Of a stretch of DNA of 10,592 nt, positions 1 through 7,613 are shown piece by piece. How positions within the stretch are numbered: position 1 is the first letter of the stretch; every line of letters starts with the position of its first letter. Both the position numbers and the translations under genes were made by a program. The notes under the pieces were generated by a model. That model was not told the DNA's origin. It searched no databases and saw only the letters and a list, made by a program, of their open reading frames with translations. The stretch lies in the NCBI GenBank assembly GCA_024697705.1, contig JAILFF010000338.1, positions 1 through 10,592 of the forward strand, written 5' to 3'. Origin of the DNA: Ruminococcus sp. GTDB lineage: Bacteria > Bacillota > Clostridia > Oscillospirales > Ruminococcaceae.

Positions 1-169
1 CTTGAAGATAGTCCGCGTGAAGACGCTCGAAGAGGCTGTTTCGGAGGCTCATCGCCTTGCCAACGCGGGGGATATCGTTTCGCTCTCGCCCGCCAGTGCA
101 AGCTTTGACCTTTACAATAATTTTGAAGAGCGCGGCAAGCACTTCAAGCGCCTTGTCACCGAGCTTTGA
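1..169 (+). CDS. murD: UDP-N-acetylmuramoylalanine--D-glutamate ligase, C-terminal fragment
   Basis: The window opens inside a gene. Reading from base 2 gives 55 residues and a TGA at 167-169. MurD adds D-glutamate to UDP-MurNAc-L-Ala in the cytoplasm, the second amino-acid step of peptidoglycan precursor synthesis. The fragment belongs to the third (ligase C-terminal) domain. It contains the run SLSPASASFDLYNNFEERG followed by HFKRLV, which closely matches the end of MurD proteins (typically LLSPACASFD.F.NFEERG..F), including the SPA.ASFD substrate-binding loop. The 5' part lies outside the window, so catalytic residues and start cannot be judged. The next gene starts 15 nt downstream, so the two are probably co-transcribed. 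Identification rests on a short but highly characteristic stretch. Confidence 0.87.
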   Translation, partial: LKIVRVKTLEEAVSEAHRLANAGDIVSLSPASASFDLYNNFEERGKHFKRLVTEL

Positions 170-184
170 GGGGAATGATATATC

Positions 185-1237
185 ATGAGTAATATATTCG
201 GCGTTACCCGAACGGAGCTTCTTGAAATGCTCTGCACGCAGAACGCCTATACCGTGCCGCAGAACATAGCGACGGTCTGCGCGGGGCTTCTTGAAAAGTT
301 CGGCAAGGCTGAGACAGACGGCTGCGGGAACGTTCTCTGCAAGGTCGGGGAGCATCGTCCCGAAAGAAAAACGCTTCTGCTGAACGCCCACATCGACGAG
401 ATAGCGATGATCGTCACCCATATCGACGAGAGCGGTTTTCTCAAAGTCGGCAAGTGCGGCGGGATAGACGTGCGCGTTCTGCCCGCCTCCCGCGTAACGA
501 TATTCCATAACGACGGCAAAACTACGTCGAAGTATTACGGCGTGTTGACGAGCGTTCCGCCGCATTTGCAGACGGACAGCTCGAAAGCGGCGAAGCTCGA
601 CGACCTGTTTATCGACACGGGGCTCGGCAAGAAGGCAAAGGAGCTTATCTCGCAGGGCGACATGGTGCTTATCGAGAACCGTCCGCTTGAAATGGGTTCT
701 CTTGTGACGGCGAAGGCGCTTGACGACCGCGCCTGCGTTATGGCTGTTCTGCTTGCTTTGGAAAAGCTTGTCGGCAAGGAGACGGCTTACAATATCGAGG
801 TGCTGTTTTCAAGCGGCGAGGAGCTCGGTTCACGCGGTGCGAAGCCGGGCGCGTTCAAGAGTAATGCCGATCTTGCGCTTATCTTTGACGTTACCTTCGG
901 CAGAGTTCACGGCGAATCGGACGACGAATACTGCGCGATAGGCGGGGGCGCGGCGATAGGCGTTTCTCCCGTGCTTTCGAGAGAACTGACGAACGCGCTG
1001 ACAAAGACCGCCGAAAACGCGGGTCTGCCGTATCAGACAGAGGTCATGGGCGGGGGAACCGGCACCGACGCGGACGCCATCGCCGTGACAAAGGGCGGCA
1101 TACCCTCCTGCACCGTTTCGATACCGATAAAATATATGCACACGCCTGTCGAAGCCGTCGATATGAACGACGTCGAGAACACGGCGGCGCTGACAGCTTT
1201 ATTCTGCGAGGGGGGTGACACCGTTGCGAACCGATGA
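185..1237 (+). CDS. M42 family metallo-aminopeptidase (first of a pair)
   Basis: A 350-residue protein of the M42 glutamyl-aminopeptidase/TET family (FrvX, YsdC, PepA-like). These are cytoplasmic di-metal exopeptidases that trim N-terminal residues from short peptides and usually form large tetrahedral oligomers. The expected active-site residues are visible: H69 and D71 in AHIDE, D180/D181 in ALDDR, the catalytic and ligand glutamates E212/E213 in GEELGSRGA, D235 in IFDVTFG, and H319 in YMHTPVE. The length is normal for the family and there is no signal peptide. The ATG at 185 has a GAGGGG Shine-Dalgarno about 11 nt upstream that overlaps the murD stop. The gene overlaps the next M42 gene by 14 nt. 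The exact substrate preference cannot be read from sequence. Confidence 0.92.
   Translation: MSNIFGVTRTELLEMLCTQNAYTVPQNIATVCAGLLEKFGKAETDGCGNVLCKVGEHRPERKTLLLNAHIDEIAMIVTHIDESGFLKVGKCGGIDVRVLPASRVTIFHNDGKTTSKYYGVLTSVPPHLQTDSSKAAKLDDLFIDTGLGKKAKELISQGDMVLIENRPLEMGSLVTAKALDDRACVMAVLLALEKLVGKETAYNIEVLFSSGEELGSRGAKPGAFKSNADLALIFDVTFGRVHGESDDEYCAIGGGAAIGVSPVLSRELTNALTKTAENAGLPYQTEVMGGGTGTDADAIAVTKGGIPSCTVSIPIKYMHTPVEAVDMNDVENTAALTALFCEGGDTVANR
1208..1217 (+). promoter_or_regulatory. Ribosome binding site that decides the start of the second M42 gene
   Basis: The purine-rich run GAGGGGGGTG contains a near-perfect match to the Shine-Dalgarno GGAGGTGA (GGGGGTGA at 1211-1218). An in-frame GTG at 1215 lies inside this site and so is a poor start. 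The in-frame TTG at 1224 is correctly spaced, about 8 nt after the core, and gives a protein beginning MRTDEYLEEL. I therefore place the start at the TTG. Confidence 0.7.
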
Positions 1238-2255
1238 ATACTTGGAGGAGCTTTGCGCTCTTGCGGGCGTTTCGGGCGACGAGGGCGCGGTGCGCGATTA
1301 CATCATCTCGAAATTATCGGGTGAGTTTGAATACACCGTTGACCCGCTCGGAAGCGTCATCGTCCGCGTGAAGGGCAGGAATCCCGCGAAGCACAGGCTG
1401 ATGTTCAGCGCCCACATGGACGAGGTGGGGCTTATCGTGACGTTTGTCTGCTCCGACGGCTGCCTGAAATTCTCGTCTGTCGGCGGGATAGATTCGCGTG
1501 TTCTTTACGGAAAGCGCGTGTTTGTGGGAAAAGACCGCGTTCCCGGTGTTATCGCGGGCACGGCGGTGCATAATCTTTCCGACGAGGAATTGAAGACCGC
1601 TCCCGATGAGAAAACGCTTGTGATAGATATCGGCTGTTCCGACAAGGAATCTGCCGAAAAGCTTGTACGACAGGGCGACACGGTCATCTTCGATTCGGAG
1701 TTTGCGCGATTCGGCGAGAATAACGAGACCTACTGCTCGCGTGCGATAGACGACCGTGCGGGCTGTGCGATAATGCTCAAAATGATAGAGGACGTTCCCG
1801 AGTACGATACGACCTTCTGCTTTGTGGTGCAGGAGGAAGTGGGGCTTAGGGGCGCAAAGGCGGCGGCTTACACTGCCGACCCCGAATTTGCGATAGTTTT
1901 AGAGACCACAACCGCAGCGGACATACCGTCCTCAAAGGCGGAAAAGCGCGTCTGCGAGGTGGGCAAGGGTGCTGTCGTTTCCTTCATGGACAGGCACACG
2001 CTTTACGACCGCGAGCTTTACCGCATGGCGTTCGATACGGCGGCGGAGAAAAATATCCCCTGTCAGACCAAGAGCGTTGTGGCGGGCGGCAACGACGCGG
2101 GCGCGATTCACGTTTCACGCGGCGGCGTTCGGACGGCGGCTGTCTCTCTGCCGTGCAGGTATCTTCATTCGCCCTCGTGCGTGATAGAAAAGAGCGACCT
2201 TGAAGCCGTTTACCGACTGGCGAAGGAGCTTTCGGCGAGGATACAACAGCTATGA
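1224..2255 (+). CDS. M42 family metallo-aminopeptidase (second of a pair)
   Basis: A second M42 peptidase, clearly related to but divergent from its upstream neighbour. Counting from the TTG start it has about 343 residues. Metal and catalytic positions are intact: H64 and D66 in SAHMDE, D176/D177 in AIDDRAG, E204/E205 in QEEVGLRGA, E227 in VLETTTAAD, and H315 in RYLHSP. The ligand after the EE motif is Glu here and Asp in the upstream paralogue; both occur in the family. GGNDAGAIHVSRGG near the C-terminus is also typical. Start choice: the TTG at 1224 follows the Shine-Dalgarno, whereas a GTG at 1215 sits within it; the latter would add three residues. The gene overlaps the upstream gene by 14 nt and the next gene by 4 nt (ATGA), which suggests translational coupling. 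Expected role: cytoplasmic peptide trimming. Confidence 0.91.
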   Translation: MRTDEYLEELCALAGVSGDEGAVRDYIISKLSGEFEYTVDPLGSVIVRVKGRNPAKHRLMFSAHMDEVGLIVTFVCSDGCLKFSSVGGIDSRVLYGKRVFVGKDRVPGVIAGTAVHNLSDEELKTAPDEKTLVIDIGCSDKESAEKLVRQGDTVIFDSEFARFGENNETYCSRAIDDRAGCAIMLKMIEDVPEYDTTFCFVVQEEVGLRGAKAAAYTADPEFAIVLETTTAADIPSSKAEKRVCEVGKGAVVSFMDRHTLYDRELYRMAFDTAAEKNIPCQTKSVVAGGNDAGAIHVSRGGVRTAAVSLPCRYLHSPSCVIEKSDLEAVYRLAKELSARIQQL

Positions 2256-3064
2256 TATACCAGTTAATGACAGCCGAAAAAGCGCTGTTCGATAAGCTAA
2301 AGCCCTGCCACTACACGCGGCGTATAAAATCGCATTTCCTGTCCTACGGCGCGTGCTATGATTTCTGCCGCTTTTTCGCAGTATCGCGGCGGGAAGAGGA
2401 AGAACCGGACGGTCTGATCTCCTGCTTCAACTCGACGATGATAATTTCCGACATGGGCGGAGTGACCTTTGACGACGACGAGATAGACGAGCTTGCGAAA
2501 TTCATACTGATGAACCGCCCATGCTCGGTGGAGATAGACCCGATCTACTCGGAGAGGATAGCGCCGCTTCTTGCCGAAGCCTACGAGCCCGACCTGCGGA
2601 CGGAGTTCGCGTTCTGTCCCCGCGGAGAGCTGCCCGATCTCGATATTGACGAAACGCCGAGCCTTGACGATGTATTCGCGATACTGCGCGAATCGTTCCC
2701 GACGCTGGCGCAGTCCTACGAGCTGTGGATAACCGACACCTCGCACCGTGTGCGGCGGGGCTTATCGCAGTCTTTTCTGATGAAGGACGACAGCGGCACG
2801 GCGAATTGCTCGACGGCGACCATTCAGTATATTCTCGACCGAAAGGCGCTTATCGGGCACGTTGCGACCTTGCCCGAGTACCGCGGACAGTTCTACGCAA
2901 GACGGCTTCTCTACTGGATAGGCGAGCGGCTGACGAACGACGGCTTTGAGGTGCGGCTGTTTGCGCGTCCTCACCGCGTCAGCTATTATGAAGAGATCGG
3001 CTTTGCGGCGATAAAGCACGACAAGGTGTTTGAGCTGAAGGATGAGTTCCGCTGCGGGAGATAA
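2252..3064 (+). CDS. GNAT-type N-acetyltransferase with an unrecognised N-terminal region
   Basis: A 270-residue protein whose last third resembles a GNAT acetyltransferase. Residues 202-220 (GHVATLPEYRGQFYARRLL) look like the beta4-alpha3 acetyl-CoA pyrophosphate loop, and residues 243-251 (VSYYEEIGF) resemble the terminal 'YE..GF' element. The canonical loop is Q/R-x-x-G-x-G/A. Here R211-G-Q-F-Y-A has Phe214 where Gly is usual, so cofactor binding may be altered. Residues 1-195 are acidic and Cys-containing; I do not recognise them as a named domain, though a degenerate second GNAT fold is possible. The start ATG overlaps the stop of the M42 gene (ATGA at 2252-2255), and the next GNAT gene starts 2 nt after this stop, so the genes are translationally linked. 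The substrate is unknown. Confidence 0.72.
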   Translation: MIYQLMTAEKALFDKLKPCHYTRRIKSHFLSYGACYDFCRFFAVSRREEEEPDGLISCFNSTMIISDMGGVTFDDDEIDELAKFILMNRPCSVEIDPIYSERIAPLLAEAYEPDLRTEFAFCPRGELPDLDIDETPSLDDVFAILRESFPTLAQSYELWITDTSHRVRRGLSQSFLMKDDSGTANCSTATIQYILDRKALIGHVATLPEYRGQFYARRLLYWIGERLTNDGFEVRLFARPHRVSYYEEIGFAAIKHDKVFELKDEFRCGR

Positions 3065-3066
3065 AT

Positions 3067-3510
3067 ATGACGGAATTAAGACCTGTTACGAGAGAGAATA
3101 TCGAAGCTCTGCTTGCGCTTAAAGTGCATGAGCATCAGAAGAGCTTTGTTTCGACGGCGGCGGAATCGCTTGCGCAGGCTTATGTTTATTACGAAACGGC
3201 GTATCCCTTCGCGGTGTACGATAACGGCGAGCCGGCGGGCTTCATAATGATGGCTTATTACGAAGCGAAGGGCTACTATACTCTGTGGAAATTCTTTATC
3301 GACAAAGATCATCAGCACAGAGGGATAGGCAGAGAAGCGCTTGCCTTGGGGATAAGTTTTCTTAAAGAAAAGTTCGGCGTTTCCGCGATATATACGGGCG
3401 TTGTTCCCGAAAATACCGTCGCAAAACACCTTTACCGTTCGGCAGGATTTGCTTTTACGGGAAATTGTGAGGACGGCATGGAGGAATGGTGCCTGAAATG
3501 CCCGACATGA
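3067..3510 (+). CDS. GNAT family N-acetyltransferase, polyamine acetyltransferase (BltD)-like
   Basis: A compact single-domain GNAT enzyme of 147 residues, the usual family size. Residues 77-90 (FIDKDHQHRGIGRE) carry the acetyl-CoA loop with Q83xxG86xG88. The C-terminal part has N116 and the usual catalytic-tyrosine position, Y123, in AKHLYRSAGF. Overall layout (an LRPVTRENIEALLAL start, WKFFIDK before the loop, ENTVAKHLYRSAGF) resembles Bacillus BltD/PaiA-type spermine/spermidine acetyltransferases, which transfer acetyl from acetyl-CoA to polyamines. That substrate is an inference from similarity only; aminoglycoside or amino-acid acetylation cannot be excluded. A GGGAG ribosome binding site ends about 6 nt before the ATG at 3067. 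It is probably the last gene of the transcript coming from murD, since the next gap (48 nt) is larger. Confidence 0.83.
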   Translation: MTELRPVTRENIEALLALKVHEHQKSFVSTAAESLAQAYVYYETAYPFAVYDNGEPAGFIMMAYYEAKGYYTLWKFFIDKDHQHRGIGREALALGISFLKEKFGVSAIYTGVVPENTVAKHLYRSAGFAFTGNCEDGMEEWCLKCPT

Positions 3511-3558
3511 ATTTCGGACAGCTTATTTAACGAAAATCAATTTTAGAAGGAAATTATA

Positions 3559-4830
3559 ATGACAGATATGTTTGATATAGACCCCCGGTTGCTTGAAATT
3601 TCCAAGCAGGCGGAAAAGGACGCCGCCGCACGTTTTGCGGAGCTCGGCGAGATCGAGGAGTATAACGGTGCTAAGGTGCTGAAAGCCTTCATCGACAACC
3701 GCGTGAGCGAGACCTGCATGAAGGGCACGACGGGCTACGGCTACGGCGACCCCGGCAGAGACACCCTCGACGCGGTATATGCGCAGGCTTTTGGCGGCGA
3801 GGACGCTGTCGTGCGGCACAATTTCGTCAACGGGACTCACGCGCTTTCGACGGCGCTTTTCGGCGTTCTGCGCACGGGCGACACCATGCTCTCGCTGACA
3901 GGCAGTCCCTACGACACGATGGAAGAGGTCATCGGTATCCGCGGCGAAAAGGGCAGAGGTTCGCTCACCGATTTCGGCATTAAATACGAGCAGGTTGAGC
4001 TTCTCGAAAGCGGTCTGCCCGACCTTGAAGCAATAAAGGCGAACGCGGCGGGCAAGAAGGTCGGCTACATACAGCGTTCCCGCGGGTACTCGCTTCGCCC
4101 CTCGTTCACGGTGGACGCTATCGGCGAGATTATAAAGGCGGCGCGGACGGCGAATCCCGATATCATCATCATCGTTGACAACTGCTACGGCGAGTTCGTC
4201 GAAAAACGCGAGCCGCTTGCCGTCGGCGCAGACCTGATCGTCGGTTCGCTCATCAAGAACCCCGGCGGCGGCATCGCTTCGACGGGCGGATATATCTGCG
4301 GGCGCAAAGACCTTGTGGCGCTCTGCGCGGACAGGCTGGCTTGCATCGGCGTCGGCAAGGAGGTCGGCTGCACGCTGGGACAGAGCCGCGAGATGTTCAT
4401 GGGATTTTTCTTCGCCCCGACGGTGGTTTCGGCGGCGCTGAAAACGAGCGTTTTTGCCTGCTCGCTGTTCGAGCGGCTGGGCTTCGTGACATTTCCGAAG
4501 AGTACCGAAAAGCGGACAGATATCATCGCTTCGATCTGCCTGGGCGACGAACAGCGGCTGACGGCGTTCTGCCGCGGCATACAGAAGGGCTCGCCCGTGG
4601 ATTCGTTCGTCACTCCCGAAGCGTGGGATATGCCCGGATACGACAGCCGCGTTATCATGGCGGCGGGCGCGTTCACGATGGGCGCTTCGATCGAGCTTTC
4701 GGCTGACGCGCCTATCCGCGAGCCGTTTGCGGTGTGGCTGCAAGGCGGCATAACCTATCCTACCGGAAAGCTCGGTATTCTTTCAGCCGCACAGGAGATG
4801 CTGAAAGAAGGACTTATCACTCTCGGCTGA
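3559..4830 (+). CDS. PLP-dependent methionine gamma-lyase family protein (YnbB/'aluminum resistance' type)
   Basis: A 423-residue cytoplasmic fold-type I PLP enzyme of the family annotated as methionine gamma-lyase-like or aluminum resistance protein (Bacillus YnbB). The PLP Schiff-base lysine is K233 in GSLIKNPGGG. D207 in IIIVDNCYGEF is the expected aspartate facing the pyridine nitrogen. Other family stretches are GYGYGDPGRDTL (60-70), RHNFVNGTHALSTALFG (86-102), LTGSPYDTMEEVIG (113-126) and QRSRGYSLRPS (172-182). The length is that of the family. The ATG at 3559 follows an AGAAGG Shine-Dalgarno. The physiological substrate is not established for this family; C-S lyase activity on a sulfur amino acid is suggested by similarity. 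It lies alone between the GNAT pair and hprK, with 48 and 74 nt gaps, so it may be its own transcription unit or the first gene of the hprK block. Confidence 0.9.
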   Translation: MTDMFDIDPRLLEISKQAEKDAAARFAELGEIEEYNGAKVLKAFIDNRVSETCMKGTTGYGYGDPGRDTLDAVYAQAFGGEDAVVRHNFVNGTHALSTALFGVLRTGDTMLSLTGSPYDTMEEVIGIRGEKGRGSLTDFGIKYEQVELLESGLPDLEAIKANAAGKKVGYIQRSRGYSLRPSFTVDAIGEIIKAARTANPDIIIIVDNCYGEFVEKREPLAVGADLIVGSLIKNPGGGIASTGGYICGRKDLVALCADRLACIGVGKEVGCTLGQSREMFMGFFFAPTVVSAALKTSVFACSLFERLGFVTFPKSTEKRTDIIASICLGDEQRLTAFCRGIQKGSPVDSFVTPEAWDMPGYDSRVIMAAGAFTMGASIELSADAPIREPFAVWLQGGITYPTGKLGILSAAQEMLKEGLITLG

Positions 4831-4849
4831 TCGTGATTTTGTAAAAATA

Positions 4850-4878
4850 TTAAACTCTGTTACGGTGTAATATATAAA
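4850..4878 (+). promoter_or_regulatory. Weak candidate sigma-A promoter upstream of hprK
   Basis: The 74-nt gap before hprK is strikingly AT-rich compared with its surroundings. TTAAAC at 4850-4855 (3 of 6 against TTGACA) and TATAAA at 4873-4878 (5 of 6 against TATAAT) are separated by 17 nt, and the hprK ATG is 26 nt further on. The -10 is good but the -35 is poor, so this is tentative. Confidence 0.33.
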
Positions 4879-4904
4879 TTTATTAAACGAAAGGAATTGA
4901 TCGA

Positions 4905-5864
4905 ATGGCTGAAATATTTACCGTCAGCATTGATGAGATCATCAAGCAGAACGAGCTTGAACTCGTTTATTCTCCGAAAGACCCTGCCGAGATACTGGTC
5001 GATGACAACGATGTGAACCGTCCCGGTTTGCAGCTCATGGGCTTTTACGAATACTTCAACGCCGAGCGTATCCAGATCTGCGGAAATATGGAATTCGCTT
5101 ATCTCGCAAGCCTTGACGAGGAGACGCGCTATAAGAAGATCGAGGCGCTTTTTGCCACGAAAATACCGATGTTCATAGTAGCACGCGGTCACGAGCTTTA
5201 CCCCGAAATGGTGGAGATCGCAAAGAAATACGAGGTGCCCATCGCCCGCACGAAGGAAAGCACCACGACGTTCATCGCTTCGCTGATAAGCTTCCTGAAC
5301 GTAAAGCTTGCGCCGAGAATAACCCGTCACGGCGTGCTTATTGAAATATACGGCGAGGGCGTGCTTATCGTCGGCGAGAGCGGCGTTGGCAAATCGGAAA
5401 CGGCGATCGAGCTTGTCAAGCGCGGACACCGCCTTGTTGCCGACGATGCTGTTGAGATCCGCCGCGTTTCGAGCATCAGTCTTGTGGGTTCGTCACCCGA
5501 CAATATCCGCCACTTCCTTGAAATACGCGGTATCGGCATCATAAATGTGCGCCGCCTGTTCGGTATGGGTGCCGTTAAGGTAACGGAAAAGATCGACATG
5601 ATCGTCGAGCTGGAGCCGTGGGATTCTACCAAGGTCTATGACAGGATGGGCGTTGACAACGAGTACACTACGATCCTCGGCGTAAGCGTTCCGAGTCTTA
5701 CTATCCCGATCAAGCCCGGTCGTAATCTCGCCGTTATCCTCGAAGTTGCCGCTATGAACAACCGTCAGAAGAAGATGGGCTATAACGCTGCTCAGGAGCT
5801 TCTTGCGAATCTCGGTCTTCAGGTGGATAAGCGCGATAAGGTCAAGAGCTGGGATATGATGTAA
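4905..5864 (+). CDS. hprK: HPr kinase/phosphorylase
   Basis: Bifunctional enzyme that phosphorylates HPr at Ser46 with ATP or PPi and removes that phosphate by phosphorolysis, controlling carbon catabolite repression in Firmicutes. The 319 residues match the family length. Residues 1-130 form the N-terminal domain. The kinase domain has H142, Walker A GESGVGKS (157-164), the D180/D181 pair in VADDAVEI, the HPrK signature LEIRGIGIINV (205-215), R247 in VYDRMG, and the K3-type loop PIKPGRN (268-274). These positions are a constant +2 from the catalytic residues known for Lactobacillus casei HprK (H140, K161, D178/D179, R245). The ATG at 4905 follows AAAGGA with 9-nt spacing. It is followed after 42 nt by a PHP phosphatase gene, then murB and rapZ, a typical clostridial order. 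No HPr gene lies in the window. Confidence 0.97.
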   Translation: MAEIFTVSIDEIIKQNELELVYSPKDPAEILVDDNDVNRPGLQLMGFYEYFNAERIQICGNMEFAYLASLDEETRYKKIEALFATKIPMFIVARGHELYPEMVEIAKKYEVPIARTKESTTTFIASLISFLNVKLAPRITRHGVLIEIYGEGVLIVGESGVGKSETAIELVKRGHRLVADDAVEIRRVSSISLVGSSPDNIRHFLEIRGIGIINVRRLFGMGAVKVTEKIDMIVELEPWDSTKVYDRMGVDNEYTTILGVSVPSLTIPIKPGRNLAVILEVAAMNNRQKKMGYNAAQELLANLGLQVDKRDKVKSWDMM

Positions 5865-5906
5865 ATATTTTATCTTCATCGGATATTGAAATTTTAAGGA
5901 GAGATC

Positions 5907-6635
5907 ATGGGACTTATACTCGAAGCCGATCTGCACACGCATACGCTTGCCTCCGACCACGCTTACTCAACGCTGCGGGAGAACTGTCTCTGTGCAGCCG
6001 AGCGCGGACTAAAGGGGCTGGCGATAACCGATCACTCGCCCGACACCCCCGACGGGGCTCACCTCTGGCACTTCCGCAATCTGCACGTTCTCCCGCGGGT
6101 GATATGCGGCGTGACCGTGCTTCAGGGCGCGGAGGTGAATATCATCGACCGCAGCGGTACTATCGATATGGAGGAGAAAACGCTTCGGATGCTTGATTGG
6201 GTGGTTGCCTCGATGCACAACGCCTGCATGAAGGACAGGGACTTTGACAGCTGCACCAACGCCTATCTCACCGTCGCGGAAAACCCCTATGTCGATGTGA
6301 TCGGTCACTGCGTAACGAACGATTTTCGCTTCGATTACGAGCTTTGCATAAAGAAATTCGCGGAGTATGGCAAGCTGGTGGAGATAAACGAGAGCTCGCT
6401 CATGTATAAATCGGGCGCCCGTGAGAATAGTATAGAAGTGTTAAGGCTTTGCGAAAAGTACGGCGTGAGGATAGTGATTGATTCGGACAGCCATTTCTGC
6501 GAGTTTATCGGCAAAACGCCGCTTGCTCTGCGACTTATCGAGGAGACCGGTTTCCCGCAGAAGCTTATACTCAACGCCGACTGGGAAAGAGTACGGAAAT
6601 TTGTACAGAAAAGGCATCCGGGTATTGATATCTGA
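5907..6635 (+). CDS. PHP-domain phosphoesterase, YcdX-like
   Basis: A 242-residue PHP-family metallophosphoesterase. All nine metal-ligand positions expected of the trinuclear-zinc YcdX type are present: H10, H12, H18 (DLHTHTLASDH), H43 (TDHSP), E76 (GAEVNI), H104 (ASMHN), H134 (IGHC), D194 and H196 (DSDSH). Their spacing closely follows E. coli YcdX (H7, H9, H15, H40, E73, H101, H131, D192, H194 as I recall it). It should therefore be an active cytoplasmic phosphatase, but the substrate is unknown. It is neither a DNA polymerase X/III PHP domain nor full-length histidinol phosphatase. The ATG at 5907 follows an ideal AAGGAGA site at 5896-5902. The gene sits between hprK (42 nt) and murB (26 nt), presumably in one operon. 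A role in sugar-phosphate or nucleotide turnover linked to catabolite control is speculation. Confidence 0.9.
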   Translation: MGLILEADLHTHTLASDHAYSTLRENCLCAAERGLKGLAITDHSPDTPDGAHLWHFRNLHVLPRVICGVTVLQGAEVNIIDRSGTIDMEEKTLRMLDWVVASMHNACMKDRDFDSCTNAYLTVAENPYVDVIGHCVTNDFRFDYELCIKKFAEYGKLVEINESSLMYKSGARENSIEVLRLCEKYGVRIVIDSDSHFCEFIGKTPLALRLIEETGFPQKLILNADWERVRKFVQKRHPGIDI

Positions 6636-6661
6636 AAGAAACAAGGGAGGACTGACTTCTG

Positions 6662-7573
6662 ATGACATTGACTGGAACCGAACGTCTTGCGGCGGAGGCT
6701 GAAAAGCTTGGCTGCGGGGTCAAACGCGGCGAGCCGCTTGCGGGGCATACCACTTTCCGTATAGGCGGCGCGTGCGATGTTATGATAACCCCCGACAGCG
6801 TGGAAAGCCTTTCGCGGCTTGTTCTGCTTGCCCGCGAATACGGCGTCAGGACGCTCGTTCTCGGCAAGGGCTCGAATATGCTCTGCGCCGACGAGGGCTT
6901 CCGCGGGGCGGTGCTGCTTATCGGCAAACCGCTCGACGACATTTCCGTCGAGGGCGATATTATCCGTGCGGGCGCGGGGGCTCCGTTGATACTTGTCTGC
7001 CTTGCGGCGTTCGAGGCGGGGCTTTCGGGGCTGGAATTTGCCTACGGAATACCGGGGACTATCGGCGGCGGAGTTTATATGAACGCGGGCGCATACGGCG
7101 GCGAGATGAAGGACGTTCTTACCTCTGTGACGGTCATCGACAGGGAAGGAAAGCTTCACACCTACGGGGCTGACGAGCTTGATCTGAGTTACAGACATTC
7201 GCGCTTCTGCGGCTCCGACGATATTATAGTAAGCGCGGAGATGAGGCTCACCCGCGGCGAGAAGAGCGATATCGAAGCGCGCATGGACGATTTCATGACC
7301 CGCCGCAAGGATAAACAGCCGCTCAATTTCCCGAGCGCGGGCTCGACATTCAAGCGTCCCGAGGGCGATTTCGCGGGCAGGCTCATTCAGGAAAGCGGTC
7401 TGCGCGGGTACACGGTCGGCGGGGCGCAGGTCTCGGAGAAGCACTGCGGATTCGTCGTCAACAAGGGCGGCGCAACCTGCGCGGACGTTATGGCAGTTAT
7501 TGAATACGTCCGAAAAACCGTACAGGAGAAGACGGGTGTTCTTTTGGAATGTGAAGTAAAAATCATAAAATAA
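6662..7573 (+). CDS. murB: UDP-N-acetylenolpyruvoylglucosamine reductase
   Basis: Cytoplasmic FAD enzyme that uses NADPH to reduce UDP-GlcNAc-enolpyruvate to UDP-MurNAc, the committed second step of peptidoglycan precursor synthesis. At 303 residues it has the size and layout of the shorter type II MurB found in Gram-positives. FAD-binding segments include HTTFRIGG (29-36), LGKGSNML (67-74) and GIPGTIGGGVYMNAGAYGGE (129-148). Catalytic-domain marks are YRHSRF (177-182), the proton-donating Ser228 in SAGSTFKRP, and the C-terminal LLECEVK (294-300) holding the conserved Glu. The ATG at 6662 follows GGGAGG at 6645-6650. The gene is 26 nt after the PHP gene and 40 nt before rapZ, so the four-gene block is probably co-transcribed, tying wall precursor supply to the hprK region. 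Confidence 0.97.
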   Translation: MTLTGTERLAAEAEKLGCGVKRGEPLAGHTTFRIGGACDVMITPDSVESLSRLVLLAREYGVRTLVLGKGSNMLCADEGFRGAVLLIGKPLDDISVEGDIIRAGAGAPLILVCLAAFEAGLSGLEFAYGIPGTIGGGVYMNAGAYGGEMKDVLTSVTVIDREGKLHTYGADELDLSYRHSRFCGSDDIIVSAEMRLTRGEKSDIEARMDDFMTRRKDKQPLNFPSAGSTFKRPEGDFAGRLIQESGLRGYTVGGAQVSEKHCGFVVNKGGATCADVMAVIEYVRKTVQEKTGVLLECEVKIIK

Positions 7574-7574
7574 A

Positions 7575-7580
7575 TATAAT
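7575..7580 (+). promoter_or_regulatory. Perfect -10-like hexamer between murB and rapZ
   Basis: TATAAT lies two bases after the murB stop and 34 nt before the rapZ ATG, in the only AT-rich stretch of this gap. No acceptable -35 is found 16-19 nt upstream and there is no TG extension. It may be an internal promoter for rapZ or simply AT-rich spacer. Confidence 0.2.
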
Positions 7581-7613
7581 AATCCCAAAAACAAGGGAGA
7601 ACGGGGGCACGTC

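Noticed and set aside
2297..2746. A 149-residue minus-strand frame opposite the first GNAT gene
   Set aside because: No ribosome binding site or family similarity; the plus-strand gene is better supported by ATGA coupling and GNAT motifs.
3512..3521. TTTCGGACAG shared between the gap at 3512-3521 and the gap at 9426-9435, as a possible common regulatory site
   Set aside because: A single shared 10-mer is expected by chance many times in a 10-kb window, and the flanks do not align.
3523..4743. A 406-residue open frame on the minus strand across the YnbB-like gene
   Set aside because: It lies opposite a clearly conserved PLP enzyme, its product is Arg/Ala/His-rich with no recognisable motif, and such antisense frames are common in GC-rich genes.
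4816..4840. ATCAC...GTGAT with a following TTTT at the end of the YnbB-like gene as a terminator
   Set aside because: The stem is only 5 bp with a 12-nt loop and is AT-rich, too weak to call.
5907..6635. PHP gene as histidinol-phosphatase (hisK/hisJ)
   Set aside because: The ligand spacing follows YcdX more closely and no histidine biosynthesis genes are nearby.
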